Shown here: piece by piece, positions 1 to 13,831 of the stretch
How the letters are laid out: every line of letters starts with the position of its first letter
Position numbering within the stretch: the first letter of the stretch is position 1
Origin: Antedon mediterranea
Lineage: Eukaryota > Echinodermata > Crinoidea > Comatulida > Antedonidae
Assembly (NCBI RefSeq): GCF_964355755.1
Contig: NC_092677.1
Span: forward strand, 4,221,001-4,285,000
Length of the DNA stretch: 64,000 bases
Direction: 5' to 3'
Made by a program: the position numbers and the translations under genes
Notes under the pieces: generated by a model
Told to the model about the DNA's origin: nothing
Database searches by the model: none
What the model saw: the letters and a program-made list of their open reading frames with translations, nothing else

Positions 1-2529
1 TATAGTTTCCACTATGTTTATAATTTTTCAGTTGGAATTGCCCAGGTGTGTTGGTTTGTCAACATTATGTAAACTTGAATAATAACTTGAATTTTACATT
101 ATTTTGTGTTTTTATTCAACTTCAGATTGGTTATGTTCACGCTATATCAAACATTACCTACCGTATATACCCACTCAATCAATTTGAGTCATCTTGAGGT
201 AAAGGTAATCAGTATCAGAACTACAGACTGAAAAAAAAGAAGTCAGATTTGTTTTCTTCGTGATTTCTGTTACACCATTTTAATTCATGTACAGTGCACA
301 TTTAATATCTGAATTTCCTGCCCGTAGCTGAGTCTATATGGTATTGTTATAGTTTTACTAACTAAAACTATACGTTGTAAGCGAGTTATAATAGTTGTAT
401 AGAAAATCTGAAAATGTAAAGGTTAAGTGACGATTATAAGTCAATAATTCAATCCCATATGGAGTCACTGTTCGTTGGTTGAAATTTATTGCTAGCGTAG
501 AAATGTTATCAATTTATCCACTTCTTTACTATCATTTGGGAACTGCTGTAATCCTAAATTCGTTGAATCAAGTAACTAGACTTTGTACAACGCAAAGTTA
601 AAATGATCATGACGTCTGTACTTCATTGCATGGTAGCTTTATATTACCAATTCCGAATTTATTCAGGTCATATAATTAGGCCAAAACAAAAACATTTGTA
701 CAATGTGTATGTGAGATAGCCTGGTTCTATTTAAGAAGACTGAAGCTCTTTCAGATTAGGCCTATGTAACTGTTTGTGAGGTAAAGCCTCTTTCGTTTGT
801 AGTTTTACCGTTCGTCTTTTAACAGGTGAAATTTTCACAGTGAGGTGTATTTATGCTCTTTAATTAAATATTGATATAAAAAACTGATCCTCTGCAAATT
901 CTTCCCGCCCGCGCACGTCCGGTCGTCCGGGTCAATTTTATTGTTTTAAAATCAGTACAAAACCTGAAATCCAGGTGCATTTGAGGTGACGGGACACTGT
1001 CTTTTACAAAAATAATACCAACAGTGGATTGTTTACAATTTTTTTGTTAAGTCTGGTTTTAATTAGTAACAATCTCACGTGTAATTACTTTATTTTTGAA
1101 TATCTTTTTGTGTCTTCTTTTCTCATTTATTTAACAGGTGCACTTACTATAGCATGAACCACCCACTTGTGTGAAAAGAATTTAAAAATATCACAGACTT
1201 GTACTATAACAAAACAAACGGTCTTCGACCCGTAACATTTGTTTCATCGCATAGCCTTTGTACACGAATACATAATGGACATGCTACTAACTACTACTTT
1301 TATATTTTGATGGGCTTATGTCAACTCGGAAATGGAAGCTCAACTCAACCCAGCTGTAGTGTGAAGACCTAGACAAGGGGACACTGGTGAACCTTTCGTT
1401 GAAAATTCGAACAAAAACTAAGTTATTCGAGAAAAGATTTCCAAAGGTTGCTAGTAGGCTAGTTGACAAACTTTGTGAAACTGCAGAAAACACGTTCAGT
1501 AATATCACAATAGCAAACCTTTCAAGATTTGCAAACTCAGCACATTCTGAGAATGGTAAAGTTTACTAAAACCACCTTTACCAATAGAAGGTTTGAAGGA
1601 ACGTGTTAGTGTATATAGTTAAACAAAATCCTAACGGAGGCTCCCATTGCAGCATGACAATAACAGATTATTTTATGCCTGCAATTGCTTTAAAACGCAG
1701 AAAATAGTTGGTGTTATTAAATAATAATAATAATATAATTATACACGCTTGTAAACAAAATTACTGTCTAAAATTACTAAAATCAAACAGGTTTGTTTTT
1801 CTCAATGTGCAATTACATTCAAAATGTCTTTCTTTTATGTTACATATAAATATTTAAATTAATTATGTTGTTGCTTTCTATTTAACAATCTATGTTGTAT
1901 GTTAACATCTTCAAAAGTAACACTCGGGATCTTAAATAAATAAATAAATAATGAAAGTGTATACTGATTAAGATATTCTTTGCATTAGCTTTATCTAACG
2001 TTGTCAATCGGACCGATGACAGAAAATGTTCAGTCTGGTCTAAATAGTTAACCATAATCAATACCAAAGTTGATGAATGACGTTTTGAAATGAAATCATA
2101 AAAACACTCATAATTAAGTTTAATTCGAAATTAATGCAAGTAAACTTTATCATTATAATACATAGGGGCACGAGTAACTAGGTCAGGAGGTCATGTGATT
2201 AAGTGAGGCTATGTGGGGGAATACAATCCTGCTGATTATCGAGGGATTTCCCTCGCGTGCTTGTACAAGAAAAGGGAAACCAATATTGACTTGAAACATA
2301 TGACACGTGTTCAACACCAAAATGGTGTTACGATACTACCTCGAAATTATATGGTTTTTGTTTTGAATGACATGGACTGAGAAAGGCGGTAAAAGTAAGT
2401 GATTTTGTCTAGAATTGCTTTGACACAGCAATTTATCTGCTGGTATAAATGTATTTTCACAATATTAGGAGGAGGAGTCTTTGTTTATTCTATCTTGTAT
2501 TTTTAGAAACACAAATATGAAGAAAAAAA

Positions 2530-2832
2530 ACACTGAAAAATATTTTTTTATTTTTTTTAACATGCCATTTTAATATCCAATTTCACTAAAAATTGGATCT
2601 AAACAAAATGTATTTACCTGAAAAAACTGTCATTTAAAGCAAACAATAGTCAAATTGGCTGCCAGCCAATGGATTTTTTTTGCTGAATTTAACCATTATT
2701 ATGTTATTTTAGTGAAGGAAACAAATTTCTACGAAAGTGATTAACTTTATTAAAACTACAAAATGGCATATTCAAAGTCTGATTTAATTAATCTTCATTG
2801 TTCATGTTTTTGGGTGACAATACATCTTTAAG
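2530..2832 (+). repeat. Dispersed repeat family C, copy 1
   Basis: An AT-rich repeat of about 300 bp. It shares ordered blocks with copies near 17.7, 19.8, 24.3 and 26.2 kb: a 'gccattttaatatc' start, 'tttaaagcaaacaatagtcaa', 'ttgaatttaacc', 'aaatggcatattcaaagtctg' and an end resembling 'gacaatacatctttaag'. No coding capacity is visible. It is probably a non-autonomous transposon, but no class can be assigned. Confidence 0.7.
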
Positions 2833-3782
2833 GTCTGTTTTCAGTAGGTGAATGTATTCCCCCATCCCCGAATCGAAATCGTTTCAATGTTTGAATACGA
2901 AAAAATATACGCAACCAATCAAAGCTTATGTTCTATTAATGATAAAATTCTTAAAGTACGAAGCAGGATTAAAGCACTCTATAAATCAGACATTCCTTTT
3001 TGTTTTAAGAAACCAAATCGAAAGGAAAACAAATCAAAGTTTCTTCTTCAATTTAGTTATTCATAAGAAAAACATACAGATATCTAAAGAGCATGGGTTT
3101 GGACGACAGATCCACTGAAACTACGCTATTCACGTGACCTTTAAGCGTGGACAGGGATGGCTATTAATTGGTGATAAAACAAACCAATTAATAGTAGTAT
3201 TAGACTGTGCTTTTAGTAGGACTATTACTTAAACGCCCACCACATTGACCAATCAGAGGACCATTAAAATAATTTATTGTTATTCATTTCATTTTATAAT
3301 TTATGGATATATAGCCTAACTTACAAGTCAAGCAAAGTAAATAAAAATGTCATTCCATATAAACGTGGGCGCTAAAGATGGTTGTTTGCAGTGTAACGTC
3401 GTCAAACAAAATTTACAATTTACTGTATTAGAAACTGACAACATTTTGGTTTGGTATATAGTCCATGGGATTTAGCTAAAAAATGACCCTTTTCTCACAC
3501 AAATTGCAAGAAAAGGTTTTTTTGATGAAATGTGTTCTTTAGACCCTACTGAACATATTTATCAACGTTAGGACATTTTTCGACAACGGGAAATAGCCTA
3601 ATTTGCATAATTAATAATGGCCGCCATTTTTAATAACGTATACTCTGTATCTAGGAAACCGCTAGTCACAGATACTTAATTATGGTGTCAAAATCGTTAG
3701 AATATATGTTTTTATATTCACTTTATTAATATGAGGTGGGATTGGTATGGCGCGCCAAGCTGTAATTTATTCAAGCAATAGA

Positions 3783-3872
3783 GATATCGTTTTAATAGAT
3801 CTCTATTTAAAACTAAGATATCTTTATTAAAAATTAAGATATCTCTATTTAAAACTAAGATATCTTTATTTC
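3783..3872. repeat. 21-bp AT-rich minisatellite
   Basis: About four units with a 21-bp period, each centred on 'aagatatctttatt' or 'aagatatctctattt'. Because 21 is a multiple of three, the repeat creates an artefactual reading frame on the minus strand with a repeating Ile-Leu-Val-Leu-Asn-Arg-Asp pattern. No gene is inferred. Confidence 0.8.
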
Positions 3873-4239
3873 CGCCGAAAAAAAAGCTTGCGCGCCATAG
3901 ATAAGGATACAAGAAAAGCAAGGATACTTTAAAAATGTTCTCTCCGGCAAGAAGCGATTATGACGAAATTAAAAATTTGATGTGTTATAATTCCAACTGT
4001 TTCCACAGTTATGGAATGTAAAGAATTTTGTAGAACTTCAACCAATGCGAGTTTACTGATTCTGAAAAGTTCACACACCTTCTTTGCGACACGAAAAAAA
4101 CTATAACTGAAATCGTAAAAAAAATGAAGAAAGTCTAACATTTTAAAAAGATTTGAGACTCATATAGATCCAAATGAAAATGTACATGTTTAATATGTCT
4201 GGTCTGGTCTAGTTCATTCACTATACATTCACTCACTCA

Positions 4240-4385
4240 CTTATTTGGGACACCCCTGTTCGTAGAGACACCTCTGTTTTGGAGACACCTCTATTCGGGG
4301 GAACACTTTCCAGTGAACCAAACGAGAGTAAACAAACGATTTTACACTAAGACCAACTCCTATTCAGGTGACACCTTATTTTTAA
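4240..4385. repeat. Dispersed repeat family D, copy 1
   Basis: Recurrent short blocks such as 'gggacacc', 'agacacctct', 'ctattcgggg' and 'acactttccagtgaa'. The same blocks occur near 13.1, 20.5, 22.3, 30.7, 37.7 and 43.7 kb. It is a degenerate interspersed element, and the class is not determined. Confidence 0.55.
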
Positions 4386-7300
4386 TGAGAAAGTTTTTGG
4401 TTTTCTTCTGTCATGTTTTTGACGTTTCATGTTTGAAATAGGTCAATACAAAATATTTTAATAACCCATGGGAAAATATTCTTTAAACACTTACCCAATT
4501 TGGTTAGTATATAGCTTATTACATCTGAACATTCTACAACATAATGTAAGCAAAACCCGGATGTAGACACATGGAGACTTTGTTGGTTCAGATGTACTTT
4601 TTTTGTTGTTATTTGAGACAACAACAATTTGTCAGACGTTGAGTTCCATCATCAAAGAGCGACAGATGCCAAAGAGGCGTTTAGACTCCAGCACTCTCAC
4701 GACAGCTACAGTAACGAACACGCTAGATATTTTAGCAAGCTGAACACCGTTGTTGACAGGAAGTGTCAACACGTTTATTAATAAACCACATACCGGATTT
4801 GCTCTTCTTTCAACTACCTTTGAAAAATATGTATACGATGAGGGTTGAATTTGAATCCCTTTTTGACCCAATTGTTTGTCATGACTCAATGATTAACCCC
4901 ACCTGGTATTCCAATAGACATCAGTCAATCTTAATCATAAAACATTTTACAATTGAATTTAAAGATAAAGAGTTAAAGATGAAGATTAAGTTTATTAAAG
5001 AAATAATTTACATTTTTTTTAATCATTTATACTTACTGAGAAACGGTTGTTTAAAAATCAATTATATACCTACGTATTAATTACTTTCATCAAAACATTC
5101 ACATAAAATTATTTCTTAGTGGAATTAGTAAGTAAAACACCAATATGTTTTTGTGTGAGCATAGAGGATTACACCAAGATTATAAAATAGTAATTGTCGA
5201 GTCTGTGCTCGTTAATAATTCATCTATTGTATGAGCACCTCATACACTACTTTCCTAGAGAAACGATAACGTTGAAATAGCAGTTATTATTAATTGGTTT
5301 AATTAATTTCATAATCAATTATATTTTTCAACAAAAACACAAGACTGTAATATAGGATGTGTAGGACTCTTTATAAAGAATCTCACAAATGAACTTCCTT
5401 TTATACACGACTTTTGTCAAAGTAACTTGCTAGAGAAACGATGTTGCCGTTTAAATAGACCTTAATAAAAACATACAATATCTGCTCTATCAAAGTATGA
5501 TGAAGAAGTCCTTAGTCTACACTGAATATAAATGTCTATTTAACCACTTACTGTTAGGCTCCATTCTTCTTTTAGGATAAAATACAAAGAAATGTAAAAA
5601 AGATGAGTAAGAGCTATTGTTTTAATGTGATCAGTTCAGGATATCGTATACAAATCCGTGTATTTAAAATTCAATATTTATACGAACCTCGTAGTCATAT
5701 GTAATTGCTCGCTATTCCCAAAGCATACATACATTAGCAATTGGTAAGTATTTATAGAGCTATAAAAAATATATATTAAATGCCAAGGTAATATTCTGAT
5801 TGTTGAGGACATCACCTAACCTCCGAATGGACAGATAATAAGGATGTTATCAGTAATGACCGATCGATTCCGGTTTTCAACCTATTACAAGTAAATCAAT
5901 GGGCATTAGAGCTATCAAAATAATTTGATTATTATCCTAACGTATAGTATGTAACTTGACATTTAGGAGTTATGCACCACACGGTCACCTTGATTTTTTA
6001 GGAAAAAAATGAAAATGAATGTTATCTGTAGGCGGAATATCACAACCAACTCTGGCAGAACCCTGGTTCAAACCGACCACTTTAATACTTGGATGGCGAT
6101 CTTTAAAAAAAATAGAAGAATCAATTAAATATTAGTGTTATCGTGTTCAACACATAAATAAGAAGACAGTGTGATCCGAGATATTATAAAGCTACTCACG
6201 GTCAATGTCATCTGAATTTAATTAATGAGGACAATTAGAATTAATGATAATAAATTCGTTATCTGACATTGCTGACATTTTGAATTCACAACATCTCGAG
6301 ACCCGAAAACAATAATAATGTGCCATTAAAAGTTGCGTTTGATATAGGAATCGTATTGACCAATCAACGGCCTGAAGCGTGGGAACGTTAACGGCTCGAA
6401 TTGACCAATCACACACGTTACGCGTGGGCAAAACAACGACTGAATCGACCGAGAAGAAATCACCATAGTTCAGAAAAGTTTAATAGCTAATTTATTGTAT
6501 AATTTATTATGAAATATGGACTTAAAATTCTGCGTATTCTTTTTTTTAAATTTGTCTAAATGTAAGTATAAACTTTAGTATGATGTTTGATTATCGTGTT
6601 ATGACATGTTGCGTGGGACGGTAACGTGAAATAGTATTAGCACAATTAGACGCGGATGGATATGAACCAATTAGCGGTCTTCAACATCGTTTATTTGTTT
6701 TAACAATATTTTACGAGGGTGGTCCATCTAGTCGAAACTGATCATTAGGGTGTCATTAGGGACACTCACAAAAATACAACATGACGAGACATAAACATGT
6801 AACAATGAAAATGTAATTAAAATAGATATAATTAATAAAGATAAACAAAATAAAATAAAGCACGAACAAATTTGAATCAAAAATTAAATAAAATGAAATA
6901 AAATTGGCCATCTCAGAAAAGAAGATAGGAAAAAGGAAGCAACTAAACAAGAAGATGGTTTTTAAGCAGAAATTTTGAGGAAGAGTAAGATGTTCAAAGC
7001 AAGTCGGATATCATTCGTATGAGAATGCAATTCAGTCTTCATTTTCATTCATTTTTTTCAATCCTTATTCATTTTACTTATTTCATATTAATTAGTTGCA
7101 TAAACTTAAGCTATTTAACGACTTGTGTTGTAGTGAAAGTTTAAAGAAGATTCGATAACGGCCTTATTAGTCTACTAAACATTTCCAACGTATTAGTAAT
7201 CGGCATGTTAGTTTCAGATTAGCAAAAGAAAAACCACAAAACACCATGTGTGCATAATCAGTACTGAAAAAAAACCGGCTAATATGGTAGCATCGATACT

Positions 7301-8270
7301 TACAAAGACATTGCGTTTTAATAAGCCAGATATTGTATATTGAATTTATTTATTTTGTTTTAATAATAATAATTTAAATTTGTTTTTAACGCGCCTTGAG
7401 CACTCTTGAGTGGTATGTGGTCTATAGAAATCTATATTATTTTTATATTTGCAAAATGCTACTTCGATTAACAAATTCAGATGCCTGTGTTGAAAACAGG
7501 AAAAATTATATTAGGTAAACAAAATCACAATCTGTATCGCAATACGCATTTTAGGATGGCCCCACACTGCGATAATTTCAACTGATTTAGGGGCGATTAT
7601 TGAATATGCCCTTAAAATGGCTCCCTTAACACTTATTAAACGTGTCCCCAGAGTGTCCCCACACGACGAAAGTTCTACAAAAAATTTGAACCATGCGATC
7701 AGACAATATTTTTCTTCGAAATATTACTATATAAATTGTTCAATATTGATTCTGTATATGCACTGCATCGCATGCGGTGTCTGTACATAATTATGTTAGT
7801 ATTAAACTAGTTTTATGGCCTATGAATTTTAAAGACATCACATGTGATACATAATGTGACACTGTGATTACCTAGGATACAGGATATATTATAGAGTACC
7901 CAGAATCAGCTCGGCCCGCATTACAAACAGTACCGTACTTAAGAAGTGTTTATAATTAATTGTATTGTCTTTAAATAACAAAGATGTATGTCGTATAAAT
8001 AAACTTATAATTGAGGCAGTTTTAACTTATTTGATTTTGATTTTTTAGTAATTAACAATAAGTTTATACGTAATAATGTAATAATGACGGTAATGTATTT
8101 CACCCGTGTCTGCGGCTGTCTCTAGGTAGATCTTAACTGACTATTGACAGTCAAGTACCTGCTCAGGGCTGTACTGTATCACATCACAAAATAGCATTAC
8201 CAAGTATCATGGGAATATTTTGTATTACAGCAGCATCTCTTTTGTATCACGTGCGGTGCCTGTATCATGT

Positions 8271-8424
8271 AAAGCTCTGTCCACACTATCATTGACAAAA
8301 AAGTGTGATGTGCCCAAATATGGTGGTGATATGCCTAAGTATGGTAGTGATATGACATCATCGTGCCCATATATAGACAAATCACATTTTGTCACATAAA
8401 GTTTGATAGTGTAGGCAGAGCTTT
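8271..8424. mobile_element. Foldback element family A, copy 1
   Basis: About 154 bp with inverted ends: 'aaagctctgtccacacta' at the left and its complement 'tagtgtaggcagagcttt' at the right. The internal core has 'atatggtagtgatatg' and 'catatatagacaaatcac'. Both ends abut TA, consistent with a TA target duplication. No coding capacity, so a MITE-type non-autonomous element. Confidence 0.88.
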
Positions 8425-8835
8425 AGTCTAGGTTAGCTTTTGGTTAGGTTATGAATACTATACCAGGAAATGATGTGATGTTGTATTACCAAATTCCTAT
8501 GATACTGGAGAAGAAATTTAGATACAGTAGTTTAAAAATCGGGTGCATATCTAGATGTAGAGTCTGGCAAGCGGAGCCCTCGCGTGTCACTCAAAGTACG
8601 TTGGCCGGCAGTCAATCTTTAACAAGTGTCGGTATTTGATTGCAGGATAAACAATGTTTGGAATATTATTCGACACATTTGTCAACACCTCATTCTAAAC
8701 TATTCATAAATTTCTTTGTCGATAGAATTGTTGACTGAAAAAAGCTCTGATGACGTTGATGTTTGAATATTTCTGCTGGTCGATTTAGCATTTACATTTT
8801 TGTCACCCTGAAGTATAGAAGCTCTGGGTCACCTT

Positions 8836-9041
8836 AAAGCGTGGTTCCCACTAGAACGCAGCAATGTATCGTCGCAAAGTTCTGTATTGCGTAATCACAA
8901 GTGGGAACCGACGGTGCAACAGTACTGCAAACATCGTATGTTTGATTTCACGCAGGCGGGACAAATACAATTATTAGAAGGGCATTTTCTTACGTTGCGT
9001 AGGTTGCGTTACGTTGCGTCGCTAGTGGGAACCAATCTTAA
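8836..9041. mobile_element. Foldback element family B (long subtype), copy 1
   Basis: About 206 bp. The left end is 'aaagcgtggttcccactag' and the right end is 'ctagtgggaaccaatctt', an inverted repeat. The middle repeats the motif ('cacaagtgggaaccgacg') and contains 'acgttgcgtaggttgcgtt'. It is closely similar in structure to the copy at 13629. No ORF. Confidence 0.85.
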
Positions 9042-9689
9042 GGAACCCGAGGACTGATGACGATAATGGAGGGAAACGATTACCTGATAACTTAGAACGT
9101 TTGCATGGAATAAAATATATAATCACATATAGGCCTAGTCGAGCTAATATGACATCATCACGCTTTATCAAGACGGATGTTATAGGTCCACGTGACGGCC
9201 AGCACAATACGCGCGCGCGTAGGTACTAGATCGTCGCAAATTGAAAGATCAATATATTATTTTACATTAGATTAAATAAACGACCACCGCAGTTGGAAAA
9301 ACATTTTGACATTCAGATTCTTAACAATGTTTGCAGTAAAAACATAAAATTATATTTATTCATCCCACACGAAGCTCATGAAATAGAAACATAAATCTTA
9401 AAAAACAAGTATAAATGTTCAATTAATTATAACGGTATTTTCATTGCTTTGAAAGAATTACGGTGACGTAAAAACGATGTCGTCATAGTACAAAATGATG
9501 ATAAATTAGATTAGGTTGTATAAAGTAGGAGAAAACCAGTGAAAACACAAAACACGGCAATATACCTATCACCAGAGAAATTCCCTGCTATCACAGATTA
9601 ACTGTGCAATTCTATGTGTGAATTTAGGAAAGTTAATAAGAACTTTGCTCGAAGGGTGCTCGGATTGCATTAGATTTGTTCTCGCACGT

Positions 9690-9851
9690 AAAGCTTGGTT
9701 CCCACTAGAACGCAACGCAATGACGTAAGCCGCAACGCAAGCAAATTGACCAATCCAAGCGATGGATTATTCGAACCGTTCCTTGTCATTGGTCAACTCA
9801 TTTCCGTTGCGTCTACGTCCTTGCGTTGCGTTGTAGTGGGAACTAAGCCTA
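9690..9851. mobile_element. Foldback element family B (short subtype), copy 2
   Basis: Inverted ends 'aaagcttggttcccactag' and 'gtagtgggaactaagcct' flank two inner inverted blocks, 'acgcaacgcaatgacgta' and 'cgtccttgcgttgcgtt'. The core is 'gaccaatccaagcgatgg'. The whole element can fold into a long hairpin, and it has no coding capacity. Confidence 0.85.
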
Positions 9852-9989
9852 ATGATGACCCAAACGATCGACGTACGCGCAAATCATGTGCTTCGACCAA
9901 TCACAGGAGATAGTTCGATGAGGCACATCTCATCTGTACATACGTCATTTTTGTATCCCAGTTCAAGCTTTCAGAGCATCCGTAAATTG

Positions 9990-10141
9990 GCATTTCTGTA
10001 TTTAGGAGGACTTCGTTCAAACGACGTCTGTTCGCTCCGCTTTTTGTGCAAATGGTCATATAAGAAATAACATAGATTTTATTGTTTCCGCTTACGATTT
10101 CCCGCTTATCGTTGCCGCTTGTCTGTGTAAATTGGCCCTTA
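9990..10141. repeat. Dispersed repeat F, uninterrupted copy
   Basis: Contains 'gcaaatggtcata' followed directly by 'taagaaataacatag' and ends with 'gtgtaaattggcc'. The same flanks occur at 13530-13876, where a family B element sits between 'aaatggtcata' and 'aagaaataaaatgg'. This copy therefore approximates an empty target site (see Part 2). Confidence 0.6.
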
Positions 10142-10468
10142 GACGTTGTTTTTCATTAATAATATTTTATCTCCGCTTAAGATAAGATACTACAAAAAAG
10201 GTATTTTCTATAAGAGGTCAATCTCCAGACATCCTTCAGCTTCCGAATGTGCAGGTGGAGAAAGTTTATGTGTATTTACGCTGGTTTTATAAAATATAAC
10301 AGCATTTATACGACCTATATTTTTATTGAGGCGATAACGATAATAGGCTATAGCAATTTGAACCAAATAATAATATAAATAAAATCAGGATAAATATGGC
10401 GTTTCATACTGTACTACTTGAGCCCGAAATAACTACGGCCTTGGGGAAAGTCAAACAAAATGACATGT

Positions 10469-10596
10469 AAAGCTCTGTCTACACTATCAAACTTGATATG
10501 ATGTCATATCACTACCATATTTGGGCATATCACTACCACATTTGGACACATCACACTTTTTTGTCACATAATTTTTGATAGTGAAGACAGAACTTT
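10469..10596. mobile_element. Foldback element family A, copy 2
   Basis: The left end 'aaagctctgtctacactatc' and right end 'gatagtgaagacagaacttt' are inverted, with TA at both outer edges. At about 128 bp it is shorter than other copies and lacks the 'ccatatatgg' part of the core. Confidence 0.88.
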
Positions 10597-11737
10597 AGGA
10601 AGTTTCCAATGTTCTGTTTGGCAATGACGAGTTTCCCTTGTGAATACAAACAAATGTTATCTTAATTGCGGACTAATTTATAAATAATCACAGGTGGTGA
10701 GGTCAATTTACATAAATGCATCACATCCCCATGGCATAATGACCAGACAAGCTAGGCCTACTACGTCACTTAAATTAATTGCTTCCGCGGCGTTCAGGCC
10801 GATAACCATCATACCCTTACCCACTATAGAGATATTCATTTTGATCATTATCAGGGCCAAAAGGCCAATAACGAATGACAGATCTGACACATAGTAGGCT
10901 AACCGCCCCCCTCCCCACCTCCGTCATCAGGTTGGGTCTTACCACCACGAACTGAGGACAGTTTGTAGTCCCGACGCGTAGGCCAACCAAGTGAAGATGC
11001 TTAAACAGGTACATACTAAGCACATTTCCTCTTACCCGGCGCGAGTGCCTAGTCCCGTCCTCAACAAGGACGACAGACGAAGGTTGGCGTCAGCAGACAC
11101 GAAACTGTACACTGTTTGTTGTCGGTAGGCATGATACCGCACGAGTATCGAGTACTTCATACTAATGTTAGTGTCACCGCGCTTTGTTTTCTATCATTTC
11201 ATTATTCCCATCTGGAAAATCGTCCGCTTACAATCTCACCATCATTCACGCAATATCACGGTGTTATACGACCACCAAAGTTTAGATAAAACATTCCAAT
11301 TCTAAGCCATCAAAACTAAGACCATGAAGGAGTAAGTGCCAACTTACTCAGGAAATTGACTCCACAACGCGTGTGGGGAAATTAGTCTCTCGGCGGGTTT
11401 CACTTTTTCTTAAATTGGTGTCCGTGGTTTTGCTTCTGAAGTTCTAGTTATACTCTTGTCAGTTGTGAGTCAATGGCAATTTTAGAACTACGATGCAAAT
11501 TGAATGGCATTAAGATTATATAGACAAGCATTGTCAACTTGCCGCGAAAGAATTTTTACAAATCTGTATTTTTTATTCATTCGAAAAGTACAAATTTAAT
11601 TCAATCAATGGATTAATTAGAACTGCATAACGCTGTATTGACACGAGATACAAGCTTGAAAATGTTGGCAGCATTTTTATGCTATTTCAAAAACAAAAAT
11701 AAAAGAGAATATAAGGTTTGCAACGGGAAACTTTTGA

Positions 11738-11835
11738 GGCAGCGGCGTAACGGCTATCGGCTATGAGCGCTCGCTGGCTAAACACAGGGGCCCCGGGGCC
11801 TATATGGAGCCCCTGAGCAGTGTCCAGAGGAAAAA
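11738..11835. repeat. Dispersed repeat with SINE-like head
   Basis: The block 'gcagcggcgtaacggcta' followed by a 'gctggctaaacacagggg' segment recurs at 27457 as 'gcagtggcgtaacggcta' with 'ctggttaaaccaggg'. GC content is well above the surroundings. It may be a SINE or a fragment of a larger element; no pol III boxes are convincing. Confidence 0.4.
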
Positions 11836-12292
11836 ACAGGCATTGAAATATGTTGAAAAAGGCTAAAAACATCCGAGGCCTGCAGGGTTGGAGGGTCACT
11901 ACACCAGGGTGCTGATTTTATTCTTTTTTATATTAAGTTGCCATGAGAAAAACCAATTTCAAATCTTTCGTTGACGAACTATTTGACAATAAAGTTATCT
12001 TGTACCTTGTATCAAGCCTCTGCGTTAACCAACTGCTCGGAGGGTAGCAATCTTTGGTAAAGTGTAATCCCGACAATATTTTATAAACCAATAGGCCTAC
12101 GCATAATAATATTATTTTAATATACACTGATCTAAATAAGTATGAACAAATCGAGGTCTGAAGAGCCTACAGTATTTGTCGAAACAAAGGGCCTAGTATG
12201 ACATCAGAGCTTTGAGGTAACGTAATGCTATAGGCCTAAACATAATATTTAAAACAGATTAGGATTTTTAAACATGTTGGTTTCCATGCCGT

Positions 12293-12454
12293 AAAGCTAT
12301 ACACTATCAGACTAGTTTGACAAAAAACGCGTGATGTGCTCAATTATGGTAGTGATATGCCCAAATATGGTACTGATATGACATCAACGTGTCCATATAT
12401 GGGCACATCACATTTTTTTGTCACATAAATTTTGATAGTGTAGACAGAGCCTTT
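12293..12454. mobile_element. Foldback element family A, copy 3
   Basis: The left end is slightly degraded ('aaagctatacactatcag'); the right end 'gatagtgtagacagagcc' is intact. The core contains two 'atatggta(g/c)tgatatg' blocks and 'ccatatatgggcacatcaca'. About 160 bp. Confidence 0.85.
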
Positions 12455-13044
12455 ACTCTTATCCTTCATCAAATAGAGGTTTTCATGTTGTTGTTGTTCA
12501 ATATATCAAAAATAATCCCTGTTTAAATTGTACCTATATTTGTTAAAATACCAATTAATTCAATACAAAAGTCTCAACGAAGATAACTCAATAAATAATT
12601 TACGAGAGATTCGTTTAAATGACTTTCATTCAGGCCAACCATCATCATTATGGGTGGGTGTTAACGAAGGATGAAGTAACATAACGATATAATATCAGAT
12701 ATCAATATTGTAGGCCTATGCGGTCCTACACATATACATTTGCCTTCCAGGTGACAGGGTTATTAAACACACTCATTTTCGGCTTTGAAAACCCTCGTTC
12801 ACGAACCAATTCAAACCGTGATCACAGTTTATACCCAACGAGTGCAATGCAACGCATAGCGTCTTGACCTTGGCCATGGAAATCGGTTTTACGTCATACT
12901 GACGTCATAACGAGTTTGCATTAGCTTTGCTAACTGCACCGTTGTGGAAATCTCGTCTTCCTTTATAGACGAATAGAGAATTATGTTTATTTTATCTTAT
13001 AAAAACAAACTTATAAAATTGAATAATTAAGAAAATATTAATTA

Positions 13045-13180
13045 CAGTGGGTCGCCAATAAGGAGACACCTTTCACGATCATTTAGAAGTTTTGAAAAAA
13101 ATTCCACTTGTAAGTGTCCTTTGAATAGAGGTATTCACTGGGTAGGGGTGTCTCTTGAATAGGGGTACCCCCAAATGAGT
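13045..13180. repeat. Dispersed repeat family D, copy 2
   Basis: Blocks 'taaggagacacctttcac', 'ttgaatagaggtattcactg' and 'gtgtctcttgaatagggg' match the other D copies, some in opposite orientation, as expected for an element with inverted halves. Confidence 0.5.
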
Positions 13181-13628
13181 AATTCTAGGCTACTATAGCC
13201 AAAACGAATTCGCCATGCACAGACATGATGTAAATAAGTATTTATTTTATGAGGTCATGCGCATATTAAAGAAAGTCTTATAGGCCTACCAATGTACAAA
13301 GCCTTATAATACTGCATAGCAGTAATAAAATATAGGACCCTAACAAAAGACACATTAAATTGTCATGTTACATTATAAACCCTCGTAGTTTGACAATAAC
13401 ATTATTTTGCGGGTACAGTAAGCCAAATATATGGTTTCATTTTATGCAAGCCTAGATAAAAAATGTAATAAAAATATTATGGGAAGTTAAATCACTCACC
13501 TAACCCATCACACACACACTACCGGTATGGGCTCGTTTAAGGTCATCGGAGAACCGCGTAGATTGTCCCACGTATCCTCAGAACGCGGAAACCGCGCGTC
13601 CACTTCGCGTTGTGTGTAAATGGTCATA

Positions 13629-13831
13629 AAGCGTGGTTCCCACTAGAGACGTAACGCAACGCAGCAACGTATCGACTCGCGCAAGGTGCTGTATTACGTA
13701 ATCACAAGTGGGAACCGACGACGCAACAGTGCTGCAAACATCGCCGGTTTGATTTCACGCAATTATTGGAAGGGCATTTTCTTACGTTGCGTAGGTTGCA
13801 TTACGTTTCGTCGCCAGTGGGAACCAAGCTT
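13629..13831. mobile_element. Foldback element family B (long subtype), copy 3, nested in repeat F
   Basis: About 203 bp with ends 'aagcgtggttcccactag' and 'ccagtgggaaccaagctt'. The interior parallels the 8836 copy ('cacaagtgggaaccgacg', 'gtaggttgcattacgttt'). Left flank 'tgtaaatggtcata' and right flank 'aagaaataaaatgg' together match the uninterrupted repeat F at 10045-10075, so this copy inserted into an F element. Confidence 0.87.

Noticed and set aside
1387-1569. A 60-codon frame with fairly balanced composition
   Set aside because: No recognisable family and no convincing donor or acceptor at its edges; another frame is open on the opposite strand. It could be a fossil exon, but the sequence does not support a call.
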